A stretch of DNA of 64,000 bases from Endozoicomonas euniceicola (GTDB taxonomy: Bacteria > Pseudomonadota > Gammaproteobacteria > Pseudomonadales > Endozoicomonadaceae). Below the pieces are notes generated by a model, which saw only the letters and a list, made by a program, of their open reading frames with translations, did not search any database and was not told the origin of the DNA. The stretch's first letter is position 1. Each line of letters begins with the position of its first letter. The position numbers and the translations under genes were made by a program. The stretch covers positions 682,001 through 746,000 of the forward strand of contig NZ_CP103300.1 of assembly GCF_025562755.1 (NCBI RefSeq). The letters are read 5' to 3'. Positions 43,133 through 52,209 of this stretch are shown here, piece by piece.

Positions 43133-43138
43133 TAGCAA
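43133..43138 (+). repeat. Target-site duplication, right copy (TAGCAA)
   Basis: Second copy of the 6-bp target sequence; the severed 3' end of G6 follows. Confidence 0.85.
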
Positions 43139-43166
43139 GGATTCTGAAACGAAGAAAACATATTAG
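43139..43166 (+). pseudogene. Severed 3' end of G6
   Basis: GGATTCTGAAACGAAG and on to the TAG stop is the original end of G6 (residues KDSETKKTY). It is separated from its gene by the IS element and has no start of its own. Confidence 0.8.
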
Positions 43167-43379
43167 TTAATGGAGAAAATATATTGCTTAATGATGTAAA
43201 AAATACCAGTAGTGCCTGAACTAAAAATTCATAGCAAAACTAACTGATTGAAAAGTGTGCACTGGAAATTCTGCTAGTTTAAATAAAACCATTATGGCCG
43301 CAGCGCTTTGATGTGTTTTTTGCGGTAACTGTCAGCTCAAACCTGAACTCCTATTCCTGATTCTCGGTTTTGTACCATT

Positions 43380-46124
43380 ATGAAAACAATTAAGCTGCTC
43401 GTTATTAATCAGCTGCTTTTATTGCTTGCTCTGTCATTTTTTTTACCGATGACTGGATACGGAAGTGCTTTTTCCATCCTGCCAGAATGGATGTGGCGGG
43501 ACAGTCCCTCAAATAAGGCGGCAGTTAAAATCAGTCAGATAGTGCTTGCCAATGATGCGCCTTCTCTTCTTTTTTCTTATGAAATCAACAAGACCTCCAG
43601 TGATTTTGTTCAGCCAGAAAAAAACCAGGTTTATACCCGCTGGGATGGTTGTAAAAACGACAGCTTGCGTATTTGTTTCCGAAGAGCGGCTAAAGTCTTT
43701 GAAGGGGGCTATTCCTATCCTCCCACGATTTCAGGCTCGACAGAGCTTAATGTAGAAATGGGTGAGGTCACGCCAGACGAAGGCGGCTGGCAGTCGGTGG
43801 CCAGTGTCCGTTTAACGGGAAAAGGCTCGGGCTGGCTGGTGATTGCAGGGGATGATGGCTGGCGGATTGCACCGGATTGCACCGGTATTGACTCAGATGA
43901 TTCCAGCGTACTGAACAGGTCTGAAAAGCCGTCAGTCGATCTTGTTGTCCCGACAGCGTTGGTTCTGAAAAAGGGTAATAATGCAGAAAATCATGGCTCG
44001 CCCTATTCCCGCCGCTCATTGCCGGACATATCTGACATCACTAAACAAAATAATCTGCCCGGTGATCGTGATGATCTGCTCACCGGTTCTTCTGGTGGCG
44101 GCAGCTTCGATGACCACGATGACTCATTTAAAAGGAGACCCGGAGGGAATGACCGCCGCCCTTTATTTTTCTTTGAAGTAACGAGCAGAATGCATGGGGT
44201 GGCTGTCAGTATTCCTGGTACAGCTGGTCAGCCCGGGGAGGTTAAAAAACTGGTTTTAAGACCTCAAATCATTCTGGTGATCTGGCGGGGTTGGGAGCGA
44301 CGGGAGATTCCTGTTACATCGCAAATGTGGTGTTCAATAAAGCGGGCAGGGCTTGATGGGGATCCGGGACTGTTCCTCGCTTTGGCTGAAAGCGATCCGG
44401 ATAAATTGAAAGAAACGCTTGAAAACTATTTGAAAAAGCACTCGCCCCTTGCCGACGTCCTTAGCTATCACTGTGAAGATCTCAACCTGAACCCAAAAGC
44501 GGGTAATGCCCGATTACTTAGCGTATCGGTTTTTCCGGGCTCTTGCCCTTCAGGAGTGGGATGCTCCGGAGGAGAGAAAGAAGCAAACGGAGCAATGAAT
44601 GACCTGCCTCGGAATAATCCAGATGGCTATGCCTGTAACAACCATGGTCAGCCGGTTAAAAGTTTTGGTAACAACGGGGGAGGAGGAGACGGTTCCGGGA
44701 ATCCGGAAATCAACTCATGTACATTCTGTGGGAATGCACAGGTAAACTCCAATGGCTTATGCACAAACTGCCTCATGGCTAAACAGGAGGCGGCTAAAGA
44801 GAAGCCATCAACCCCGTCTGGCAATCAGGCAGAAGAAAAAACTACGAATGACGTTTCGGTTAATCCCCTGAAAGAGGTACCGACTTTGCAGACTCTACCA
44901 CCTGAGATCTTGCTTGAAATAGCTAAGGGCTTGTCATGGCATGATGTTAATCGCTGGAGTTTAACAGCTAAGCGTTTTTTCACAGCTCTCAACATAGAAG
45001 AAAAACTGAAAAAACTATCCGATCAATATTATGGCTCTGCTCTGGAAGCGTATAGAAAAATAATAAAAAACAGCGACGTACCTGCTGTTCCAAACAATGC
45101 AATTGATGACCCTTTGTTACGGCTTGCTTATCATAGAGCCACAAGCAATAAATACCTGACTTCTCTGGGAAATAGTACTCAGCAGCAATGCGTGGCGACG
45201 CTGTATGGGCATACCAACGCTTTGAACTCAGTCACACCATTGGCCGATGGACGGCTGGCTTCTAGCTCTTGTGACAATACCGTAAGGGTGTGGGATCTGA
45301 GCAAGCCCGACGGGAAGCAATGCGTGGTAACGCTGGAAGGGCATACCCACTGGGTGAAATCAGTCACGCTACTGGCCGATGGGCGGCTGGCTTCCGGCTC
45401 TTTAGACAAGACCGTAAAGGTGTGGGATCTAAGCAAGCCCGCCGGGGAGCAATGTGTGATGACGCTGAATGGGCATACCGACAGCGTGAACTCAGTCACG
45501 CCATTGGCCGATTGGCGGCTGGCTTCCGGCTCTAGTGACAGGACCATAAAGGTGTGGGATCTGAGCAAGCCCGACGGGGAGCAATGCGTGGCGACGTTGG
45601 AAGGGCATACCAACCGGGTGATCTCAGTCACGCCATTGGCCGATGGGCGGCTGGCTTCCGGCTCTTGGGACACGACCGTAAGAGTGTGGGATCTGAGCAA
45701 GCCCGACGGGGAGCAATGCGTGGTGACGCTGTATGGACATACCAAAAAGATGGCCTCAGTCACGCCATTGGCCGATGGGCGACTGGCTTCTGCTTCCTGG
45801 GACGAAAACGTAAGGGTGTGGGATCTGAGCAAGCCCGACGGGGAGCAATGCGTGGCGACGCTGAAAGGGCATACCAGCTTGGTGGCCTCAGTCACGTCAT
45901 TGGCCGATGGGCGGCTGGCTTCCGGCTCTTTTGACCAGACCGTAAGGGTGTGGGATCTAAACAAGCCCGACGGGAAGCGATGCGTGGCGACGCTGGAGGG
46001 GCATACCGGCGCGGTTTTCTCAGTCACGCCATTGGCCGTTGGGCGGCTGGCTTCCGCCTCTACGGACAACACCTTAAAGGTGTGGGCTCTTAGCAAGGAT
46101 TCTGAAACGAAGAAAACATATTAG
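43380..46124 (+). CDS. G7: exported F-box-like/WD40 repeat protein (7 blades)
   Basis: A 914-residue type B member. Its first half is nearly identical to G8 (LVIAGDDGWRIAPDCTG, LKKGNNAEN, the EVTSRMHG form). Blades 1-4 follow the G5/G8 set (NAL, HWV, DSV, NRV), blade 5 is KKM with ASWDEN as in G4, and blades 6-7 equal those of G3. The set is thus a recombinant between neighbours. Confidence 0.94.
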   Translation: MKTIKLLVINQLLLLLALSFFLPMTGYGSAFSILPEWMWRDSPSNKAAVKISQIVLANDAPSLLFSYEINKTSSDFVQPEKNQVYTRWDGCKNDSLRICFRRAAKVFEGGYSYPPTISGSTELNVEMGEVTPDEGGWQSVASVRLTGKGSGWLVIAGDDGWRIAPDCTGIDSDDSSVLNRSEKPSVDLVVPTALVLKKGNNAENHGSPYSRRSLPDISDITKQNNLPGDRDDLLTGSSGGGSFDDHDDSFKRRPGGNDRRPLFFFEVTSRMHGVAVSIPGTAGQPGEVKKLVLRPQIILVIWRGWERREIPVTSQMWCSIKRAGLDGDPGLFLALAESDPDKLKETLENYLKKHSPLADVLSYHCEDLNLNPKAGNARLLSVSVFPGSCPSGVGCSGGEKEANGAMNDLPRNNPDGYACNNHGQPVKSFGNNGGGGDGSGNPEINSCTFCGNAQVNSNGLCTNCLMAKQEAAKEKPSTPSGNQAEEKTTNDVSVNPLKEVPTLQTLPPEILLEIAKGLSWHDVNRWSLTAKRFFTALNIEEKLKKLSDQYYGSALEAYRKIIKNSDVPAVPNNAIDDPLLRLAYHRATSNKYLTSLGNSTQQQCVATLYGHTNALNSVTPLADGRLASSSCDNTVRVWDLSKPDGKQCVVTLEGHTHWVKSVTLLADGRLASGSLDKTVKVWDLSKPAGEQCVMTLNGHTDSVNSVTPLADWRLASGSSDRTIKVWDLSKPDGEQCVATLEGHTNRVISVTPLADGRLASGSWDTTVRVWDLSKPDGEQCVVTLYGHTKKMASVTPLADGRLASASWDENVRVWDLSKPDGEQCVATLKGHTSLVASVTSLADGRLASGSFDQTVRVWDLNKPDGKRCVATLEGHTGAVFSVTPLAVGRLASASTDNTLKVWALSKDSETKKTY

Positions 46125-46337
46125 TTAATGGAGAAAATATATTGCTTAATGATGTAAAAAATACCAGTGGTGCCTGAACTAAAAATTCATAGCAAAACTA
46201 ACTGATTGAAAAGTGTGCACTGGAAATTCTGCTAGTTTAAATAAAACCATTATGGCCGCAGCGCTTTGATGTGTTTTTTGCGGTAACTGTCAGCTCAAAC
46301 CTGAACTCCTATTCCTGATTCTCGGTTTTGTACCATT

Positions 46338-49082
46338 ATGAAAACAATTAAGCTGCTCGTTATTAATCAGCTGCTTTTATTGCTTGCTCTGTCATTTTTT
46401 TTACCGATGACTGGATACGGAAGTGCTTTTTCCATCCTGCCAGAATGGATGTGGCGGGACAGTCCCTCAAATAAGGCGGCAGTTAAAATCAGTCAGATAG
46501 TGCTTGCCAATGATGCGCCTTCTCTTCTTTTTTCTTATGAAATCAACAAGACCTCCAGTGATTTTGTTCAGCCAGAAAAAAACCAGGTTTATACCCGCTG
46601 GGATGGTTGTAAAAACGACAGCTTGCGTATTTGTTTCCGAAGAGCGGCTAAAGTCTTTGAAGGGGGCTATTCCTATCCTCCCACGATTTCAGGCTCGACA
46701 GAGCTTAATGTAGAAATGGGTGAGGTCACGCCAGACGAAGGCGGCTGGCAGTCGGTGGCCAGTGTCCGTTTAACGGGAAAAGGCTCGGGCTGGCTGGTGA
46801 TTGCAGGGGATGATGGCTGGCGGATTGCACCGGATTGCACCGGTATTGACTCAGATGATTCCAGCGTACTGAACAGGTCTGAAAAGCCGTCAGTCGATCT
46901 TGTTGTCCCGACAGCGTTGGTTCTGAAAAAGGGTAATAATGCAGAAAATCATGGCTCGCCCTATTCCCGCCGCTCATTGCCGGACATATCTGACATCACT
47001 AAACAAAATAATCTGCCCGGTGATCGTGATGATCTGCTCACCGGTTCTTCTGGTGGCGGCAGCTTCGATGACCACGATGACTCATTTAAAAGGAGACCCG
47101 GAGGGAATGACCGCCGCCCTTTATTTTTCTTTGAAGTAACGAGCAGAATGCATGGGGTGGCTGTCAGTATTCCTGGTACAGCTGGTCAGCCCGGGGAGGT
47201 TAAAAAACTGGTTTTAAGACCTCAAATCATTCTGGTGATCTGGCGGGGTTGGGAGCGACGGGAGATTCCTGTTACATCGCAAATGTGGTGTTCAATAAAG
47301 CGGGCAGGGCTTGATGGGGATCCGGGACTGTTCCTCGCTTTGGCTGAAAGCGATCCGGATAAATTGAAAGAAACGCTTGAAAACTATTTGAAAAAGCACT
47401 CGCCCCTTGCCGACGTCCTTAGCTATCACTGTGAAGACCTCAACCTGAACCCAAAAGCGGGTAATGCCCGATTACTTAGCGTATCGGTTTTTCCGGGCTC
47501 TTGCCCTTCGGGAGTGGGATGCTCCGGAGGAGAGAAAGAAGCAAACGGAGCAATGAATGACCTGCCCCGGAATAATCCAGATGGCTATGCCTGTAACAAC
47601 CATGGTCAGCCGGTTAAAAGTTTTGGTAACAACGGGGGAGGAGGAGACGGTTCCGGGAATCCGGAAATCAACTCATGTACATTCTGCGGGAATGCACAGG
47701 TAAACTCCAATGGCTTATGCACAAACTGCCTCACGGCTAAACAGGAGGCGGCTAAAGAGAAGCCATCAACCCCGTCTGGCAATCAGGCAGAAGAAAAAAC
47801 TACGAATGACGTTTCGGTTAATCCCCTGAAAGAGGTACCGACTTTGCAGACTCTACCACCTGAGATCTTGCTTGAAATAGCTAAGGGCTTGTCATGGCAT
47901 GATGTTAATCGCTGGAGTTTAACAGCTAAGCGTTTTTTCACAGCTCTCAACATAGAAGAAAAACTGAAAAAACTATCCGATCAATATTATGGCTCTGCTC
48001 TGGAAGCGTATAGAAAAATAATAAAAAACAGCGACGTACCTGCTGTTCCAAACAATGCAATTGATGACCCTTTGTTACGGCTTGCTTATCATAGAGCCAC
48101 AAGCAATAAATACCTGACTTCTCTGGGAAATAGTACTCAGCAGCAATGCGTGGCGACGCTGTATGGGCATACCAACGTTTTGAACTCAGTCACACCATTG
48201 GCCGATGGACGGCTGGCTTCTAGCTCTTGTGACAATACCGTAAGGGTGTGGGATCTGAGCAAGCCCGACGGGAAGCAATGCGTGGTAACGCTGGAAGGGC
48301 ATACCCACTGGGTGAAATCAGTCACGCTACTGGCCGATGGGCGGCTGGCTTCCGGCTCTTTAGACAAGACCGTAAAGGTGTGGGATCTAAGCAAGCCCGC
48401 CGGGGAGCAATGTGTGATGACGCTGAATGGGCATACCGACAGCGTGAACTCAGTCACGCCATTGGCCGATTGGCGGCTGGCTTCCGGCTCTAGTGACAGG
48501 ACCATAAAGGTGTGGGATCTGAGCAAGCCCGACGGGGAGCAATGCGTGGCGACGTTGGAAGGGCATACCAACCGGGTGATCTCAGTCACGCCATTGGCCG
48601 ATGGGCGGCTGGCTTCCGGCTCTCATGACTGCTCCGTAAGAGTGTGGGATCTGAGCAAGCCCGACGGGGAGCAATGCGTGGTGACGCTGAAGGGGCATAC
48701 CCGCCAGGTGACCTCAGTCACGCCATTGGCCGATGGGCGACTAGCTTCCGGCTCTGATGACATGACCGTAAAGGTGTGGGATCTAAGCAAGCCCGACGGG
48801 GAGCAATGCGTGGCGACGCTGAAAGGGCATACCAGCTTGGTGGCCTCAGTCACGTCATTGGCCGATGGGCGGCTGGCTTCCGGCTCTTTTGACGAGACCG
48901 TAAGGGTGTGGGATCTAAACAAGCCCGACGGGAAGCGATGCGTGGCGACGCTGGCGGGGCATGCCGGCGCGGTTTTCTCAGTCACGCCATTGGCCGTTGG
49001 GCGGCTGGCTTCCGCCTCTACGGACAACACCTTAAAGGTGTGGGCTCTTAGCAAGGATTCTGAAACGAAGAAAACATATTAG
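46338..49082 (+). CDS. G8: exported F-box-like/WD40 repeat protein (7 blades)
   Basis: A 914-residue member, last of type B. Blade 4 has GSHDCSVRVWDL, a form also found in blade 4 of G10 and G12 but in no other type B gene, and blade 5 (RQV, GSDDMT) equals blade 5 of G6. The end (AGHAGAVFS in blade 7) is shared only with G5. These shared pieces lie in different backgrounds, which points to exchange of single blades across the array. Confidence 0.94.
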   Translation: MKTIKLLVINQLLLLLALSFFLPMTGYGSAFSILPEWMWRDSPSNKAAVKISQIVLANDAPSLLFSYEINKTSSDFVQPEKNQVYTRWDGCKNDSLRICFRRAAKVFEGGYSYPPTISGSTELNVEMGEVTPDEGGWQSVASVRLTGKGSGWLVIAGDDGWRIAPDCTGIDSDDSSVLNRSEKPSVDLVVPTALVLKKGNNAENHGSPYSRRSLPDISDITKQNNLPGDRDDLLTGSSGGGSFDDHDDSFKRRPGGNDRRPLFFFEVTSRMHGVAVSIPGTAGQPGEVKKLVLRPQIILVIWRGWERREIPVTSQMWCSIKRAGLDGDPGLFLALAESDPDKLKETLENYLKKHSPLADVLSYHCEDLNLNPKAGNARLLSVSVFPGSCPSGVGCSGGEKEANGAMNDLPRNNPDGYACNNHGQPVKSFGNNGGGGDGSGNPEINSCTFCGNAQVNSNGLCTNCLTAKQEAAKEKPSTPSGNQAEEKTTNDVSVNPLKEVPTLQTLPPEILLEIAKGLSWHDVNRWSLTAKRFFTALNIEEKLKKLSDQYYGSALEAYRKIIKNSDVPAVPNNAIDDPLLRLAYHRATSNKYLTSLGNSTQQQCVATLYGHTNVLNSVTPLADGRLASSSCDNTVRVWDLSKPDGKQCVVTLEGHTHWVKSVTLLADGRLASGSLDKTVKVWDLSKPAGEQCVMTLNGHTDSVNSVTPLADWRLASGSSDRTIKVWDLSKPDGEQCVATLEGHTNRVISVTPLADGRLASGSHDCSVRVWDLSKPDGEQCVVTLKGHTRQVTSVTPLADGRLASGSDDMTVKVWDLSKPDGEQCVATLKGHTSLVASVTSLADGRLASGSFDETVRVWDLNKPDGKRCVATLAGHAGAVFSVTPLAVGRLASASTDNTLKVWALSKDSETKKTY

Positions 49083-49295
49083 TTAATGGAGAAAATATAT
49101 TGCTTAATGATGTAAAAAATACCAGTAGTGCCTGAACTAAAAATTCATAGCAAAACTAACTGATTGAAAAGTGTGCACTGGAAATTCTGCTAGTTTAAAT
49201 AAAACCATTATGGCCGCAGCGCTTTGATGTTTTTTTTGCGGTAACTGTCAGCTCAAACCTGAACTCCTATTCCTGATTCTCGGTTTTGTACCATT

Positions 49296-51953
49296 ATGAA
49301 AACAATTAAGCTGCTCGTTATTAATCAGCTGCTTTTATTGCTTGCTCTGTCATTTTTTTTACCGATGACTGGATACGGAAGTGCTTTTTCCATCCTGCCA
49401 GAATGGATGTGGCGGGACAGTCCCTCAAATAAGGCGGCAGTTAAAATCAGTCAGATAGTGCTTGCCAATGATGCGCCTTCTCTTCTTTTTTCTTATGAAA
49501 TCAACAAGACCTCCAGTGATTTTGTTCAGCCAGAAAAAAACCAGGTTTATACCCGCTGGGATGGTTGTAAAAACGACAGCTTGCGTATTTGTTTCCGAAG
49601 AGCAGCTAAAGTCTTTGCAGGGGGCTACTCCTATCCTCCCACGATTTCAGGCTCGACAGAGCTTAATGTAGAAATGGGTGAGGTCACGCCAGACGAAGGC
49701 GGCTGGCAGTCGGTGGCCAGTGTCCGTTTAACGGGAAAAGGCTCGGGCTGGCTGGCGATTGCAGGGGATGATGGCTGGCGGATTGCACCGGATTGCAGCG
49801 GTATTGACTCAGATGATTCCAGCGTACTGAACAGGTCTGAAAAGCCGTCAGTCGATCTTGTTGTCCCGACAGCGTTGGTTCTGGAAAAGGGTAATAATGC
49901 AGAAGATCATGGCTCGCCCTATTCCCGCCGCTCATTGCCGGACATATCTGACATCACTAAACAAAATAATCTGCCCGGTGATCGTGATGATCTGCTCACC
50001 GGTTCTTCTGGTGGCGGCAGCTTCGATGACCTCGATGACTCATTTAAAAGGCGACCCGGAGGGAGTGGCCGTCGCCCTTTATTTTTCTTTGAAGTAACGA
50101 GCAGAATGCATGGGGTGGCTGTCAGTATTCCTGGTACAGCTGGTCAGCCCGGGGAGGTTAAAAAACTGGTTTTAAGACCTCAAATTATTCTGGTGATCTG
50201 GCGGGGTTGGGAGCGACAGGAAATTCCTGTTACATCGCAAATGTGGTGTTCAATAAAGCGGGCAAGGCTTGATCGGGATCCGGGACTGTTTCTCGCTCTG
50301 GCTGAAAGCGATCCGGATAAATTGAAAGAAACGCTTGAAAACTATTCGAAAAAGCACTCGCCCCTTGCCGACGTCCTTAGCTATCACTGTGAAGACCTCA
50401 ACCTGAACCCAAAAGCGGGTAATGCCCGATTACTTAGCGTATCGGTTTTTCCGGGATCTTGCCCTTCGGGAGTGGGATGCTCCGGAGGAGAGAAAGAAGC
50501 AAACGGAACAATGAATGACCTGCCCCGGAATAATCCAGATGGCTATGCCTGTAACAACCATGGTCAGCCGATTAAAAGTTTTGGTAACAACGGGGGAGGA
50601 GGAGACGGTTCCGGGAATCCGGAAATCAACTCATGTACATTCTGTGGGAATGCACAGGTAAACTCCAATGGCTTATGCACAAACTGCCTCATGGCTAAAC
50701 AAGAAGTGTCGCCTTTTGAGGTTTTACCAACTGAGATCTTGCTTAAAATAGCTGAGGGCTTGCCTTTGCATGATGTTAACAACTGGGCTTTAACAAATAA
50801 GAATTTTTCCACTCTTTTCAACACACAAACAAAACTAAAAATCCTATCCGATCGATATTATGGCTCTGCTGCGGAAGCATATAGAGAAATAATAAAAAAC
50901 GGGGACGTACCTGCTGTTCCAAACAGTGAAATTGATGACCCTTTGTTACGGCTTGCTTATCAAAGATACAAAAGCAATAAATACCTGACTTCTCTGGGAA
51001 ATAGTACTCAGCAGCAATGCGTGGCGACGCTGGAAGGGCATACCGAGGAGGTGCTCTCAGTCACGCCACTGGCCGATGGGCGGCTGGCTTCCGGCTCTGA
51101 AGACTGCACCGTAAAGGTGTGGGATCTGAGCAAGCCCGACGGAAGTCAATGCGTGGCGACGCTGGAAGGACATACCGACGAGGTGCGCTCAGTCACGTCA
51201 TTGGCCGATGGGCGGCTGGCTTCCGCTTCTTCGGACAATACCGTAAGGGTGTGGGATCTGAGCAAGCCCGCCGGAGAGCAATGCGTGGTGACGCTGAAGA
51301 AAGATTATACCACCATGAACTCAGTCACGCCATTGGCCGATGGGCGGCTCGCTACCGCCTCTAGGACGAACAATACCGTATGGGTGTGGGATCTGAGCAA
51401 GCCCGACGGGGAGCAATGCGTGGCGACGCTGGAAGGGCATACCTTCTGGTTGTCCTCAGTCACGCCATTGGCCGATGGGCGGCTGGCTTCTGCTTCCTGG
51501 GACGAAACCGTAAGGGTGTGGGATCTGAGCAAGCCCGACGGGGAGCAATGCGTGTTGACGCTGGAAGGGCATATCGACATGGTTAACTCAGTCACGCCAT
51601 TGGCCGATGGGCGGCTGGCTTCCGCTTCTTCGGACAATACCGTAGGGGTGTGGGATCTGAGCAAGCCCGACGGGGAGCAATGCGTGTTGACACTGGAAGG
51701 GCATACCGAGGTGCTCTCAGTCACGCCATTGGCCGATGGGCGGCTGGCTTCCGCTTCTTCGGACAAAACCGTAAGGGTGTGGGATCTGAGCAAACCCGAC
51801 GGGGAGCAATGCGTGGCGACGCTGAAGGGGCATACCGACGTGGTTTTCTCAGTCACGCAATTGGCCGATGGGCGGCTGGCTTCCGGCTCTAAGGACAAGA
51901 CCATAAAGGTGTGGGCTCTGAGCAAGGATTCTGAAACGAAGAAGACATATTAG
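49296..51953 (+). CDS. G9: exported F-box-like/WD40 repeat protein (7 blades), type C F-box module
   Basis: At 885 residues it is shorter because the linker between zinc motif and F-box is missing: AKQEVSPFEVLPTEILLKIA follows the last cysteine almost directly. The F-box-like motif is of type C and diverged further (GLPLHDVNNWALTNKNF). Blade 3 has lost the GH pair (TLKKDYTTMNS) and has ATASRTNNTVWVWDL; blade 6 is one residue short (GHTEVLS). The last blade KGHTDVVFSVTQL is shared with G10-G12. A unique R-to-Q change lies in the N-terminal part (VSEEQLKS read in the alternate frame). Confidence 0.93.
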   Translation: MKTIKLLVINQLLLLLALSFFLPMTGYGSAFSILPEWMWRDSPSNKAAVKISQIVLANDAPSLLFSYEINKTSSDFVQPEKNQVYTRWDGCKNDSLRICFRRAAKVFAGGYSYPPTISGSTELNVEMGEVTPDEGGWQSVASVRLTGKGSGWLAIAGDDGWRIAPDCSGIDSDDSSVLNRSEKPSVDLVVPTALVLEKGNNAEDHGSPYSRRSLPDISDITKQNNLPGDRDDLLTGSSGGGSFDDLDDSFKRRPGGSGRRPLFFFEVTSRMHGVAVSIPGTAGQPGEVKKLVLRPQIILVIWRGWERQEIPVTSQMWCSIKRARLDRDPGLFLALAESDPDKLKETLENYSKKHSPLADVLSYHCEDLNLNPKAGNARLLSVSVFPGSCPSGVGCSGGEKEANGTMNDLPRNNPDGYACNNHGQPIKSFGNNGGGGDGSGNPEINSCTFCGNAQVNSNGLCTNCLMAKQEVSPFEVLPTEILLKIAEGLPLHDVNNWALTNKNFSTLFNTQTKLKILSDRYYGSAAEAYREIIKNGDVPAVPNSEIDDPLLRLAYQRYKSNKYLTSLGNSTQQQCVATLEGHTEEVLSVTPLADGRLASGSEDCTVKVWDLSKPDGSQCVATLEGHTDEVRSVTSLADGRLASASSDNTVRVWDLSKPAGEQCVVTLKKDYTTMNSVTPLADGRLATASRTNNTVWVWDLSKPDGEQCVATLEGHTFWLSSVTPLADGRLASASWDETVRVWDLSKPDGEQCVLTLEGHIDMVNSVTPLADGRLASASSDNTVGVWDLSKPDGEQCVLTLEGHTEVLSVTPLADGRLASASSDKTVRVWDLSKPDGEQCVATLKGHTDVVFSVTQLADGRLASGSKDKTIKVWALSKDSETKKTY

Positions 51954-52209
51954 TTAATGGAGAAAATATATTGCTTAATAATGTAAAAAATACCAGTAGT
52001 GTCTGAGCTAAAAGTCGCCGCGCAGCGGCCTGTCCTGATGCTACTAAGATAGCCAGAGGGCGGTCTGGTTAGAAAAGAGTGGGAAAAAAGCTTTTTTTGC
52101 CGTGAACCGGTTCAGGATAAGCGGTCTGTGTCGTCGAACAGTTTGGCCGCTTTCTTCATTGGCTCTATCTTTGACCGCTACTACTCCTAACTCAAGGTTT
52201 TGTGTCCTT
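51954..52209 (+). promoter_or_regulatory. Unique upstream region of G10 with two palindromes
   Basis: After the usual gene tail and GTCGCCGCGCAGCGGCC the common leader is absent. In its place are about 180 bp of unrelated DNA with two perfect palindromes, AAAAAAGCTTTTTT (52084-52097) and TGAACCGGTTCA (52103-52114). The family leader returns only as a short TTTTGTGTCCTT before the ATG. G10 should thus have a different promoter and perhaps different control. Confidence 0.6.

Noticed and set aside
52102..52209. N-terminal extension of G10 by 36 residues
   Set aside because: It lies upstream of the family ATG and signal peptide and consists of the replaced promoter region with palindromes.
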